DNA of 64,000 bases from the NCBI GenBank assembly GCA_017420535.1, contig JAFOIV010000090.1, positions 1-64,000 on the forward strand. The letters run 5' to 3'. The stretch comes from Eubacterium sp. (lineage in GTDB: Bacteria; Bacillota; Clostridia; Lachnospirales; Lachnospiraceae). Below, in pieces: positions 50,915 to 60,169 of the stretch (within the stretch, counting starts at the first letter, position 1; every line of letters starts with the position of its first letter). Under the pieces are notes generated by a model that made no database searches, had not been told where the DNA came from, and saw nothing but the letters and a program-made list of their open reading frames with translations. The position numbers were made by a program, and so were the translations under genes.

Positions 50915-52093
50915 ATGGATTTCACTTTAAGCAAAGAACATGAGATGGCTAGAGGCCTTTTCAAAGAGTTCGCTGAAAATGAAGCAAAGCCTCTCGCACA
51001 GGAAATTGACGAAACAGAAAGATTCCCAAGAGAGACAGTTGACAAGATGGCTAAGTATGGTTTCCTCGGAATTCCAGTACCAAAGGAATACGGTGGACAG
51101 GGATGTGACATCCTTACTTATGCTATGTGTGTAGAAGAACTTTCAAAGGTTTGTGGTACAACAGGTGTTATCGTATCAGCTCATACATCACTCTGTGTTG
51201 ACCCAATTCTTACATATGGTACAGAAGAGCAGAAGCAGAAGTATCTTCCTGACCTTGCTTCAGGACGTAAGTTAGGTGCTTTCGGTCTTACAGAGCCAGG
51301 TGCTGGTACAGATGCTCAGGGACAGCAGACAAAGGCTGTTTTCGATGAAGCTACTCAGGAATGGGTACTTAACGGATCAAAGTGCTTCATTACAAATGGT
51401 AAAGAAGCTGATGTATATATCGTAATCGCTGTTACTGGTAAGGTAGAGAAGCGTGGTAAGACAATGAAAGAGATCTCAGCTTTCATCGTTGATAAGGGTA
51501 CACCTGGTTTCACATTCGGAACAAAGGAAAACAAGATGGGTATCCGTGGTTCATCAACATATGAACTTATCTTCTCTGACTGCCGTATTCCTAAGGATGC
51601 ACTTCTTGGCGCTAAGGGTAAGGGATTCAACATCGCTATGCACACTCTTGATGGTGGACGTATCGGAATCGCTGCTCAGGCTCTTGGTATTGCAGAAGGT
51701 GCTCTTGAGAGAACAGTAGAATATGTTAAGGAAAGAAAGCAGTTCGGACGTGCAATCGGAGCATTCCAGAATACACAGTTCCAGCTTGCTAACATGAAGA
51801 CAAAGGTTGATGCTGCCAGAGCTCTCGTTTACAGAGCTGCTCTTAAGAAGGATGAGTACAATAAGGATCCTAAGCATCAGGTTTCTTATAGCATGGAAGC
51901 TGCAGAAGCTAAGCTTTTCGCTGCAGAAGTTGCTATGGATGTTACAACTAAGGCAGTACAGCTTCACGGTGGATATGGTTACATCAGAGAGTATGATGTT
52001 GAGCGTATGATGCGTGATGCTAAGATCACAGAGATCTATGAGGGAACTAGCGAAGTAATGCGCATGGTTATCTCAGCTAACTTATTAAACTAA
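50915..52093 (+). CDS. bcd: butyryl-CoA dehydrogenase
   Basis: 392-residue FAD acyl-CoA dehydrogenase. Reduces crotonyl-CoA to butyryl-CoA with Etf. FGLTEPGAGTDAQGQQT, RKQFGRAIGAFQNTQFQLANM, QLHGGYGYIREYDVERMMRDAKITEIYEGTSEV (catalytic Glu). Full family length. GGAGG before ATG. The etfB-etfA pair directly downstream fits the electron-bifurcating Bcd-Etf complex of butyrate formers, which couples to ferredoxin. Confidence 0.95.
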   Translation: MDFTLSKEHEMARGLFKEFAENEAKPLAQEIDETERFPRETVDKMAKYGFLGIPVPKEYGGQGCDILTYAMCVEELSKVCGTTGVIVSAHTSLCVDPILTYGTEEQKQKYLPDLASGRKLGAFGLTEPGAGTDAQGQQTKAVFDEATQEWVLNGSKCFITNGKEADVYIVIAVTGKVEKRGKTMKEISAFIVDKGTPGFTFGTKENKMGIRGSSTYELIFSDCRIPKDALLGAKGKGFNIAMHTLDGGRIGIAAQALGIAEGALERTVEYVKERKQFGRAIGAFQNTQFQLANMKTKVDAARALVYRAALKKDEYNKDPKHQVSYSMEAAEAKLFAAEVAMDVTTKAVQLHGGYGYIREYDVERMMRDAKITEIYEGTSEVMRMVISANLLN

Positions 52094-52106
52094 GGAGGGT
52101 ACATTC

Positions 52107-52892
52107 GTGAAAATAGTTGTTTGTGTAAAGCAGGTACCTGATACAAAAGGTGGAGTTAAGTTCAAACCAGACGGAACTCTTGATAGAGGAGCAATGCTCA
52201 CAATCATGAATCCAGATGATAAGGCAGGTCTTGAAGCTGCCCTTCGTATTAAGGATGAAATTGGTGCAGAAGTAACAGTAGTAACAATGGGTCTTCCAAA
52301 GGCAGAGGAAGTTCTTCGTGAAGCAATCGCAATGGGCGCTGACAAGGGTATCCTTGTAACAGACCGTGTTCTTGGTGGAGCTGATACATGGGCTACATCT
52401 CAGACACTTGCAGGTGCTATCAGAAATCTTGACTATGATCTTATCATCACAGGTCGTCAGGCTATCGATGGTGATACAGCTCAGGTTGGACCTCAGCTTT
52501 CAGAGCACCTTAACATTCCTGTTATTTCATATGCAGAAGATATTAAGATCGATGGCGATTCAGTAATCGTAAAGCGTCAGTTCGATGACAGATACATGAA
52601 TTTAAAGGCTAAGATGCCTTGCCTTATTACAGCTCTTTCAGAATTAAATGTTCCACGTTACATGACACCAGGTGGAATATTCGATGCTTATGCAGCTGAT
52701 ATTACAGTTTGGGGCAGAAATGACTTAAAGGATACACTTGATTCTAACCTTGGTCTTAAGGGATCACCTACTCAGATCGCTAAGGCATCAGATAAGGTAA
52801 GAAAAGGTGCTGGAGAAAAGGTTACACTTGATAGCCCTGAAGAGTCTGCAAATTACATCGTTTCTAAATTACAGGAAAAGTTCGTAATATAA
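52107..52892 (+). CDS. etfB: electron transfer flavoprotein beta subunit
   Basis: 261 residues starting on GTG with AAGGAGG 9 bases before it. KIVVCVKQVPDT, MNPDDKAGLEAAL, and LIITGRQAIDGDTAQVGPQLSE are EtfB. In bifurcating Etfs this subunit holds the bifurcating FAD and NADH site. Next to bcd and etfA in the standard order. Confidence 0.95.
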   Translation: MKIVVCVKQVPDTKGGVKFKPDGTLDRGAMLTIMNPDDKAGLEAALRIKDEIGAEVTVVTMGLPKAEEVLREAIAMGADKGILVTDRVLGGADTWATSQTLAGAIRNLDYDLIITGRQAIDGDTAQVGPQLSEHLNIPVISYAEDIKIDGDSVIVKRQFDDRYMNLKAKMPCLITALSELNVPRYMTPGGIFDAYAADITVWGRNDLKDTLDSNLGLKGSPTQIAKASDKVRKGAGEKVTLDSPEESANYIVSKLQEKFVI

Positions 52893-52913
52893 TTTGAAGG
52901 AGGGTAACTTAAA

Positions 52914-53966
52914 ATGGCATTAGAAGATTACAAGGGCGTTTATATATTTGCCCAGCAGGTTGATAATGAAATTAGTAATATAGCATTCGAGTTACTTGGC
53001 AAAGGTAAAGACCTTGCAGAAGCTCTTAACACAGAACTTACAGCAGTATTAGTTGGTTCAAACGTTAAGGATCTTGCAGACAGCCTTGCTGAGTACGGTG
53101 CAGATAAGGTAATCGTTGTTGATGATCCAGAACTTAAGGATTACAGAACAGAGCCTTATACACATGCACTTGCATCAGTTATTGAGAAGTATAAGCCAGA
53201 TGTATTCCTTATCGGAGCTACAGCAATCGGTCGTGACCTTGGTCCTCGTGTTTGCGCTCGTATCCATACAGGTCTTACAGCTGACTGTACATCACTTGAG
53301 ATCGGTGATTTCCCACTCGTTGCAATCCCAGGCAGAGAGCAGAAGCACAATCAGCTTCTTATGACTCGTCCTGCATTCGGTGGTAACACAATCGCTACAA
53401 TCGCTTGTCCTGATTTCCGCCCACAGATGGCAACAGTTCGTCCAGGCGTTATGCAGAAGAAGGCAAAGGTTGCTGGTGCTAAGGCAGTTGTTGAAGAGTT
53501 CAATCCAGGATTTACACCTGATAACAAGTACGTTGAGATCCTTGACATCGTTAAGGAAGTTTCAGACGTAGTTGATATCCAGGATGCTAAGGTTCTTGTA
53601 GCTGGTGGACGTGGTGTTGGATCAGCTGAGAACTTCGCTATCCTTGAGGAGCTTGCAAAGGCTCTTGACGGTGAAGTAGCTTGCTCACGTGCAGTTGTTG
53701 ATTCAGGCTGGAAGCCAAAGGAACTTCAGGTTGGTCAGACAGGTAAGACTGTTCGTCCTCACCTCTATTTCGCAATTGGTATTTCAGGTGCTATCCAGCA
53801 CGTAGCTGGTATGGAAGAGTCTGATATCATCATTGCGATCAACAAGGATGAGACAGCTCCAATCTTCGACGTAGCTGATTACGGTATCGTTGGTGATTTA
53901 AATAAGATTGTTCCAGAACTTACAAAGCAGATTATCGCTGCTAAGGCTGCTAAGTCAGAGAACTAA
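52914..53966 (+). CDS. etfA: electron transfer flavoprotein alpha subunit
   Basis: 350 residues. FAD domain near the C-terminus: VAGGRGVGSAENF, SRAVVDSGW, QVGQTGKTVRPHLYFAIGISGAIQH, INKDETAPIFDVADYGIVGD. Forms a heterodimer with EtfB. GAAGGAGGG before ATG; last gene of the operon. Confidence 0.96.
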   Translation: MALEDYKGVYIFAQQVDNEISNIAFELLGKGKDLAEALNTELTAVLVGSNVKDLADSLAEYGADKVIVVDDPELKDYRTEPYTHALASVIEKYKPDVFLIGATAIGRDLGPRVCARIHTGLTADCTSLEIGDFPLVAIPGREQKHNQLLMTRPAFGGNTIATIACPDFRPQMATVRPGVMQKKAKVAGAKAVVEEFNPGFTPDNKYVEILDIVKEVSDVVDIQDAKVLVAGGRGVGSAENFAILEELAKALDGEVACSRAVVDSGWKPKELQVGQTGKTVRPHLYFAIGISGAIQHVAGMEESDIIIAINKDETAPIFDVADYGIVGDLNKIVPELTKQIIAAKAAKSEN

Positions 53967-53988
53967 TCTTTAAATAAGAGATTATTTA

Positions 53989-54019
53989 GACCCGGGTTTA
54001 ATTGCCCGGGTCTTTTTTT
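53989..54019 (+). terminator. intrinsic terminator of the butyryl-CoA operon
   Basis: GACCCGGG and CCCGGGTC around TTTAATTG, then T7. Confidence 0.95.
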
Positions 54020-54048
54020 GCTGTATTTTGGTTATATAGTCAAATATC

Positions 54049-54077
54049 TTGATAGGTTAAATTTAATGATATATAAT
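54049..54077 (+). promoter_or_regulatory. promoter of mtnN-luxS
   Basis: TTGATA, 17-base spacer, TATAAT. Downstream a TATGCC/GGCATA hairpin (54088-54105) lies in the leader. Confidence 0.65.
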
Positions 54078-54130
54078 ATCCTCAGTATGCCTAAAAAGGC
54101 ATAGAAATAGTAGATTTAGGAGAAATTGTT

Positions 54131-54823
54131 ATGATAGGTATCATTGGTGCCATGGATAAAGAAGTTGAAGAACTTAAAGCTTCAATGGATGCAGTAAGTG
54201 TTTTTGATAAGGCTGGCATGGAATTTTACAATGGGATACTGGAAGGTAAAGGAGTTGTAGTAGTAAGATCAGGAGTTGGTAAAGTAAATGCCGCAGCCTG
54301 CACTCAGCTTCTTATTGATAAATATGATCCGGATGTAATCATAAATACAGGAATCGCTGGAAGTCTTGATGCAAAGATAAATATCGGAGATATAGTTCTT
54401 TCAACAGACGCTTTGGAACATGATATGGATGTAACAGGACTTGGATATAAGAAGGGCGTTATACCTGATCAGGATGTATCAATCTTTGTTGCAGACGAAA
54501 AAACAAGAAAGATCGCAAAGGAGTCCTGCGAAAAAGTTAATAAGGATATTTCTGTATTTGAAGGAAGAGTAGTAAGCGGGGACCAGTTCATTTCCGGAAG
54601 AGAAAAGAAGGATATGATAAAGGAAGAATTCGATGGCCTTTGTACAGAGATGGAAGGGGCTTCAATAGCACATGTATCATATCTGAACAATGTACCTTTC
54701 CTTATTATAAGAGCCATATCCGATAAGGCCGATGATTCTGCAAATGAGGATTACCCATCATTCCAGAAAAAGGCCATCAGACACAGTGTGGATCTTGTAA
54801 AAGAAATGATAAAGAATATGTAA
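54131..54823 (+). CDS. mtnN: 5'-methylthioadenosine/S-adenosylhomocysteine nucleosidase
   Basis: 230 residues. MIGIIGAMDKEVEELK, VVRSGVGKVNAAACTQLLID, VINTGIAGSLD and CTEMEGASIAHVSY (catalytic Glu region) with ISDKAD (catalytic Asp). Splits SAH into adenine and S-ribosylhomocysteine, the LuxS substrate. TAGGAGAAA before ATG; luxS is 28 bases on. Confidence 0.95.
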   Translation: MIGIIGAMDKEVEELKASMDAVSVFDKAGMEFYNGILEGKGVVVVRSGVGKVNAAACTQLLIDKYDPDVIINTGIAGSLDAKINIGDIVLSTDALEHDMDVTGLGYKKGVIPDQDVSIFVADEKTRKIAKESCEKVNKDISVFEGRVVSGDQFISGREKKDMIKEEFDGLCTEMEGASIAHVSYLNNVPFLIIRAISDKADDSANEDYPSFQKKAIRHSVDLVKEMIKNM

Positions 54824-54851
54824 CTTTAAATTGAATTTAAAGGAGTATCCA

Positions 54852-55328
54852 ATGGAAAAGATAGCAAGTTTTACTGTTGACCATCTTAAGTTAAAGACAG
54901 GTCTTTATGTTTCAAGAAAAGATAAGGTTGGACAAGAAACAATAACTACATTTGATCTTAGAATGACAAGACCAAATTTTGAACCTGTTATGAATACAGC
55001 TGAGATCCATACATTGGAACATTTAGGGGCAACATTTCTTAGAAATGATCCTGAATGGAAAGACAGAGTGATCTACTTTGGACCTATGGGATGCAGAACC
55101 GGTTTTTACATGGTTTTAGCTGGAGACCTTACTTCAAGAGATGTGTTGGATCTTACTATAAGACTCTTCAGATTCGCCGCTGAATTTGAGGGAAAGGTGC
55201 CAGGACAGGCCGCTAAGGATTGTGGTAATTATCTTGATATGAATCTTGATATGGCTAAATACAGGGCGTCTCATTATCTGGATGTTTTATTAAATATTAC
55301 AGATGACAGACTTGAATACCAGAATTAA
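54852..55328 (+). CDS. luxS: S-ribosylhomocysteine lyase LuxS
   Basis: 158 residues from 54852 (AAAGGAGTATCC before it). Makes homocysteine and the AI-2 precursor DPD. Metal site HTLEH (HxxEH) in AEIHTLEHLGATFLRN, active region GCRTGFYM, and final CGNYLDMNLDMAKY. Next to mtnN, the step before. Confidence 0.95.
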   Translation: MEKIASFTVDHLKLKTGLYVSRKDKVGQETITTFDLRMTRPNFEPVMNTAEIHTLEHLGATFLRNDPEWKDRVIYFGPMGCRTGFYMVLAGDLTSRDVLDLTIRLFRFAAEFEGKVPGQAAKDCGNYLDMNLDMAKYRASHYLDVLLNITDDRLEYQN

Positions 55329-55431
55329 AATAAGTCTTTATTTTTCAAAGAAAAAATGATATACTAGACAAACTAGTGCGTAAATGTTCATTGCACCTAA
55401 GTAGGCAATGTTTTAAGGAGGAAATAATAAA

Positions 55432-56748
55432 ATGAGTTTTACAGTTGAGAAGTTAGAAGGCAGCATGGCTGAACTTACAATCACAGTTCCTGCAGCAGAT
55501 TTTGATGCAGCAATCAAGGAAGCTTACCAGAAGAATAAGGGAAGATTCCAGCTTAACGGATTCCGTAAGGGAAAAGTTCCTATGGCTGTAGTTGAAAAAG
55601 TATACGGAACAGAAGTATTCTTTGAAGACGCTGCTAATGACCTTATCAACAAGACTTATCCTGAAGAGTCAGAGAATTGTGAACTTGATATCACATCAAG
55701 ACCTGAAATTTCAGTAGAACAGATTGGCAAGGGTAAGGATTTTATCTACAAAGCTAAGGTTGCTGTTAAGCCAGAATTCACACTTGGTGAATATAAGGGA
55801 ATTGAAGTAGAGAAGCAGGATGTAACTGTAACTGATGAAGAAGTTGATGCTGAGATCAAGAAAGCTCAGAAGGAAAACGGACGTAAGGTTGAAGTTACAG
55901 ATAGAGCTGCTAAGCTTGATGATGAAGTTAAGATTGACTTCGAAGGTTTCGTAGACGCTGAAGCTTTTGATGGTGGTAAGGGCAAGGATTACAGCCTTAC
56001 ACTTGGATCACATTCATTCATTGATACATTTGAAGATCAGATCGTTGGAAAGAATGTTGGTGATGAGTTTGACGTTAATGTTACATTCCCAGAAGATTAT
56101 CAGGCAGAAAATCTTAAGGGTAAGCCAGCTGTATTTAAGGTTAAGCTTAATAAGATCACAGAGACAGTTCTTCCTGAATTAAATGATGAATTCGCATCTG
56201 ATGTTTCAGCATTTGATACATTTGAAGAGTACAAGCTTGATACAAGAAAGACTCTTGAATTAAGAAAGAAAGATGCAGCTGAGAGAGCTAAAGAAGCAGC
56301 TGTTCTTAATAAACTTATTGAAGTAACAGAAATTGATATACCTGAACCAATGATCGAGTTACAGCAGGAGAGAATCCTTGATGATTTCGATCAGAGACTT
56401 CGTTACCAGGGTGTAACTCTTGACCAGTACTTAAAGATGGCTAAGATGGATAAGAATGTTATGATGGAGCAGGTTAAGCCTGAAGCTATCCAGAGAATTA
56501 AGTCAGCTCTTATCATCGAAGCTGTTGCTAAGGCAGAAGGTGTAGATGCATCTGATGAAGAAGTTGATGCAGAAGTTAAGAAGATAGCTGATCAGTATCA
56601 GCTCGAGCTTGATAAGTTCAAGGAACTTGCAGGCGAGAAGGAAGTTGAAGCTATCAAGGAGCAGGTAAAGAATCAGAAGGCTATTAAAATCCTTGCAGAG
56701 AATGCTAAAGAAGTAGAAGCTGCAAAGAAGGAAGAGTCTGATAAATAA
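55432..56748 (+). CDS. tig: trigger factor
   Basis: 438-residue ribosome-bound chaperone. N-terminal ribosome signature GFRKGKVPMAVVEKVYG, central FKBP-type domain (DFEGFVDAEAFDGGKGKDYSLTLG, FIDTFEDQIVG), long helical C-terminal domain. AGGAGG before ATG. Ahead of clpP-clpX, as in many Firmicutes. Confidence 0.95.
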   Translation: MSFTVEKLEGSMAELTITVPAADFDAAIKEAYQKNKGRFQLNGFRKGKVPMAVVEKVYGTEVFFEDAANDLINKTYPEESENCELDITSRPEISVEQIGKGKDFIYKAKVAVKPEFTLGEYKGIEVEKQDVTVTDEEVDAEIKKAQKENGRKVEVTDRAAKLDDEVKIDFEGFVDAEAFDGGKGKDYSLTLGSHSFIDTFEDQIVGKNVGDEFDVNVTFPEDYQAENLKGKPAVFKVKLNKITETVLPELNDEFASDVSAFDTFEEYKLDTRKTLELRKKDAAERAKEAAVLNKLIEVTEIDIPEPMIELQQERILDDFDQRLRYQGVTLDQYLKMAKMDKNVMMEQVKPEAIQRIKSALIIEAVAKAEGVDASDEEVDAEVKKIADQYQLELDKFKELAGEKEVEAIKEQVKNQKAIKILAENAKEVEAAKKEESDK

Positions 56749-56781
56749 TCAGTCTCTAAATCGAAAGAGAGGTTTTTTGAT

Positions 56782-57366
56782 ATGGCATTAGTGCCTACAG
56801 TCATTGAAACAAGCAGTAGGGGTGAAAGAGCATACGATATATACTCAAGACTCCTTAAAGAAAGAATTATATTCCTGGGGGATGAAGTAAATGATGTTAC
56901 AGCAAGTCTTGTTGTAGCACAGCTTCTTTTCCTTGAATCAGAAGATTCAACAAAGGACATTAACCTTTATATTAACAGTCCTGGAGGATCAGTTACTGCA
57001 GGAATGGCCATCTACGACACAATGAATTACATTAAGTGTGATGTTTCAACAATTTGTGTTGGTATGGCAGCTAGTATGGGAGCATTTCTTCTTAGCGGTG
57101 GTGCTAAGGGAAAGAGATTTGCTCTTCCAAATGCAGAGATCATGATTCATCAGCCACTTGGCGGTATGCAGGGACAGGCAACTGATATGCAGATTGCTGC
57201 TGAACATATTCAGCGTACAAAGCATACTCTTTATCAGATCATGGCAGACAACTGCGGCAAGTCATATGAAGAGATCGCTGCTGACTGTGAACGTGATAAC
57301 TGGAAGTCAGCTGCTGAGGCTATGGAATATGGGCTTATTGATAAGGTTGTAACAAATAGAAAATAA
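56782..57366 (+). CDS. clpP: ATP-dependent Clp protease proteolytic subunit
   Basis: 194 residues. Catalytic Ser in [13 protein letters not shown], His in [11 protein letters not shown], Asp in [31 protein letters not shown] is the usual N-terminus. CGAAAGAGAGG before ATG. Partner of ClpX downstream and possibly of the paralogue at 25.3 kb. Confidence 0.96.
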   Translation: MALVPTVIETSSRGERAYDIYSRLLKERIIFLGDEVNDVTASLVVAQLLFLESEDSTKDINLYINSPGGSVTAGMAIYDTMNYIKCDVSTICVGMAASMGAFLLSGGAKGKRFALPNAEIMIHQPLGGMQGQATDMQIAAEHIQRTKHTLYQIMADNCGKSYEEIAADCERDNWKSAAEAMEYGLIDKVVTNRK

Positions 57367-57379
57367 TTATTATTTGAGG

Positions 57380-57408
57380 CCCGCAAATTCTATTTTTGCG
57401 GGTTTCTC
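57380..57408 (+). terminator. weak hairpin between clpP and clpX
   Basis: CCCGCAAA and TTTGCGGG, then TTTCT. It may reduce transcription of clpX relative to clpP. Confidence 0.4.
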
Positions 57409-57433
57409 TATATAAAGAAGACGAGGGTTTATT

Positions 57434-58765
57434 ATGGCAGAACATACACAGGACAAGGGCAAACAGTTAAAATGCTCTTTCTGCGGTAGAGCACAAGATG
57501 AGGTCCATAAGCTTATTCAGGGACCAAATGTATATATTTGCGATGAATGTATAAGACTTTGTGCGGATATAGTTGATCAGGAATTATCAAGGGAAGAACT
57601 TGAGACAGAGATCAATCTTCTTAAACCAAAGGAGATTAAGGCGTTTTTAGATGAATATGTTATAGGGCAGGACGAAGCAAAGAAAGTGCTTTCGGTTGCT
57701 GTATATAATCATTACAAGAGAATACTTGCAAATAGAACTCTTGATGATGTTGAACTTCAGAAGTCAAATATCATCATGGCTGGACCGACAGGTTCAGGTA
57801 AGACTTATCTTGCGCAGACACTGGCAAAGCTTCTTAATGTACCATTTGCAATAGCAGATGCTACTACACTTACAGAAGCAGGTTACGTAGGTGAAGATGT
57901 TGAGAACATTCTTCTTAAACTTCTTCAGGCAGCTGATTTTGATGTAGAACGCGCTGAAAAAGGTATTATTTATATTGATGAGATAGATAAGATCACAAAG
58001 AAATCAGAAAATGTTTCTATTACAAGGGACGTTTCTGGTGAAGGGGTGCAGCAGGCACTTCTTAAGATTATTGAAGGTACCATCGCATCAGTTCCTCCTC
58101 AGGGAGGACGTAAGCATCCACAGCAGGAGTTTATCCCGGTGGATACAACAAATATCCTGTTTATCTGCGGAGGTGCATTTGAAGGTCTTGATAAGATTAT
58201 TGAAAACCGTGTCGGTAAGAAGTCAATCGGATTTAATGCGGACATTGAAGATAAGAAGATTGGCGATAACCAGGGCGAAGTATTAAAGCATATTGAGCCA
58301 CAGGATTTCGTTAAGTTCGGTATCATACCTGAATTTGTAGGACGTGTTCCTGTTGTTGTAACACTTGACCAGCTGGATGAGAATACTCTTGTTAATATTC
58401 TTACAAAGCCTAAGAATTCAATTGTTAAGCAGTATGAGAAGATGCTTGATCTTGATGGAGTTAAGCTTGAATTTACAGAGGATGCCCTTAAGGCTGTAGC
58501 TCATCTTGCAACTGTTAGAAATACAGGAGCCAGAGGACTTCGTGCTATCATGGAAAAGACAATGCTTAACATTATGTACGAGATCCCATCTGATGAAACG
58601 ATTGATAAATGTCTCGTAACAGAGGATACAGTTTTAAATGGTTCTGATCCTGAAGTAACACGTTTTGACGAGGATCCACAGGAACCACCAAAGAAGCAGA
58701 AGTTAAAGAAGACACAGAAGATGCCGGAAATGGTTGAAGCTGATGAAGAGGACGTGACAGCGTAA
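57434..58765 (+). CDS. clpX: ATP-dependent Clp protease ATP-binding subunit ClpX
   Basis: 443 residues. Zinc finger CSFCGRAQ and CDECIRLC, Walker A GPTGSGKT (~117), pore loop [16 protein letters not shown] (IGF loop for ClpP). Canonical clpX next to clpP and tig. Last base of its stop is the A of the engB start. Confidence 0.97.
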   Translation: MAEHTQDKGKQLKCSFCGRAQDEVHKLIQGPNVYICDECIRLCADIVDQELSREELETEINLLKPKEIKAFLDEYVIGQDEAKKVLSVAVYNHYKRILANRTLDDVELQKSNIIMAGPTGSGKTYLAQTLAKLLNVPFAIADATTLTEAGYVGEDVENILLKLLQAADFDVERAEKGIIYIDEIDKITKKSENVSITRDVSGEGVQQALLKIIEGTIASVPPQGGRKHPQQEFIPVDTTNILFICGGAFEGLDKIIENRVGKKSIGFNADIEDKKIGDNQGEVLKHIEPQDFVKFGIIPEFVGRVPVVVTLDQLDENTLVNILTKPKNSIVKQYEKMLDLDGVKLEFTEDALKAVAHLATVRNTGARGLRAIMEKTMLNIMYEIPSDETIDKCLVTEDTVLNGSDPEVTRFDEDPQEPPKKQKLKKTQKMPEMVEADEEDVTA

Positions 58766-59346
58766 TGATTATAAAGAATTCTGAATTAGAGACAGTGTGT
58801 GGTATCACAAGTAAGTTCCCTATCCATGATGAGGTGGAGATAGCATTTGCGGGTAAATCCAATGTAGGTAAATCTTCTCTTATCAATGGACTTATGAATA
58901 GAAAAAATCTGGCCAGAACATCTGCTCAGCCAGGTAAGACACAGACTGTAAATTTTTATAAGATAAATAATGAATTCTATTTTGTTGATCTTCCAGGTTA
59001 TGGATATGCAAAGGTATCTGAGGAGGAGAAAGTTAAGTGGGGAAAGATGATCGAGAACTATCTCAAAACATCGGAAACACTTAAACAGGTATTCCTTCTT
59101 ATAGATATCCGACATGAGCCGGGAGAAAATGATGTTCTTATGTATGACTGGATCAAATCCAATGGTTTTGAGCCGGTTATAATAGCTACAAAGCTTGATA
59201 AAATAAAGAGAAGCCAGATACAGAAATGTATATCTGTTATAAAAAAGAAACTTAAGCTTTCAGCTGATAGTATCATAATCCCTTATTCTGCTGTTACAAA
59301 GCAGGGTAGAGATGAAATCTTGGATCTTATTGAAAAAACATTATAA
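58765..59346 (+). CDS. engB: ribosome biogenesis GTP-binding protein YsxC/EngB
   Basis: 193 residues. G1 GKSNVGKSSLINGL, G3 DLPGYGYAKV, G4 TKLDKI. Needed for 50S assembly. Overlaps clpX by 1 base (TAATG). lon, often between them, is absent. Confidence 0.95.
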   Translation: MIIKNSELETVCGITSKFPIHDEVEIAFAGKSNVGKSSLINGLMNRKNLARTSAQPGKTQTVNFYKINNEFYFVDLPGYGYAKVSEEEKVKWGKMIENYLKTSETLKQVFLLIDIRHEPGENDVLMYDWIKSNGFEPVIIATKLDKIKRSQIQKCISVIKKKLKLSADSIIIPYSAVTKQGRDEILDLIEKTL

Positions 59347-59354
59347 TCTGCAAA

Positions 59355-59397
59355 TAAAAAAATACTTCTGATGATATGATATCAGAAGTATTTTTTT
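59355..59397. terminator. bidirectional terminator
   Basis: AATACTTCTGAT and ATCAGAAGTATT with A and T runs; serves engB (+) and the DUF4364 gene (-). Confidence 0.85.
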
Positions 59398-59408
59398 ATT
59401 AGAGATAT

Positions 59409-59972
59409 TTATTTTTCAGGTGATGAAGAACTGCTTTCTTCGTGGTTATCAGCACATAATTTCTGAGTGATAAAAGCATAAATACTTGAGCTTGCACCTC
59501 TCCAGTTATCGCAGGCTTTCTTAGCTGTCTGCTCGTCTAAAACCGCAATCTTAACATTGAATAAGGTATCTTTGTTTTCCTTAACAAAACCCTCTACAAT
59601 ATATTCTCCAGGAATTGAACTTGGATAATAATCGGCATAGGTCTGAGCCTCGTATTTAAGCTTGATCTTTTCTGTCTTAAAATAATCCAGTACGTCTTTT
59701 TTTATAAGATCAGGAATCCTGTTTTCAAAGAAGAGAAGCGCCTCTTCCCCGGTATTAGTTATTTTATAATGAGGGATATTTCTTATAGTATCAACAGATA
59801 TAAAGTCTTTTGCAAGCAATTCATCAAGCGTATCGTAAACTGTGATATAACCAGTATATCCCTTTTCTATAATGAAATTCGCGATCTGCTCATTAGTGAG
59901 CATATATTCATTTACGCGATCAAGCATATATAAAATAATTAGTTTATATAAAAACTGACTTTGACTTTCCAT
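59409..59972 (-). CDS. DUF4364-family winged-helix-like protein
   Basis: 187 residues. FLYKLIILYMLDRVNEYMLTNEQI begins a PadR/winged-helix-type fold; TVYDTLDELLAKDFIS and ITNTGEEALLFFENRIP complete it. DUF4364 is common in clostridia and thought to be a transcription factor family. Divergent from rho, with a 190-base gap holding the rho promoter. Targets unknown. Confidence 0.8.
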   Translation of the reverse strand: MESQSQFLYKLIILYMLDRVNEYMLTNEQIANFIIEKGYTGYITVYDTLDELLAKDFISVDTIRNIPHYKITNTGEEALLFFENRIPDLIKKDVLDYFKTEKIKLKYEAQTYADYYPSSIPGEYIVEGFVKENKDTLFNVKIAVLDEQTAKKACDNWRGASSSIYAFITQKLCADNHEESSSSSPEK

Positions 59973-60047
59973 GGGGCCTCCAATTCAAAATTACCATGAA
60001 ATAGAATAAAACAAAATGTGAAAAAAATCAATAAATGCGATATTTTT

Positions 60048-60076
60048 TTGACAAGAAAAATAATTGATGATATAGT
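60048..60076 (+). promoter_or_regulatory. promoter of rho
   Basis: TTGACA, 17-base spacer, TATAGT; leader of about 90 nt. Confidence 0.65.
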
Positions 60077-60169
60077 AAAAATATCTAAGAAAAATGAAAA
60101 AGATTTCGATTCTATTTATTCAAATATTTTTTCCAAAAGATAAACAGAAATATTATTAAAGGAGTGTTT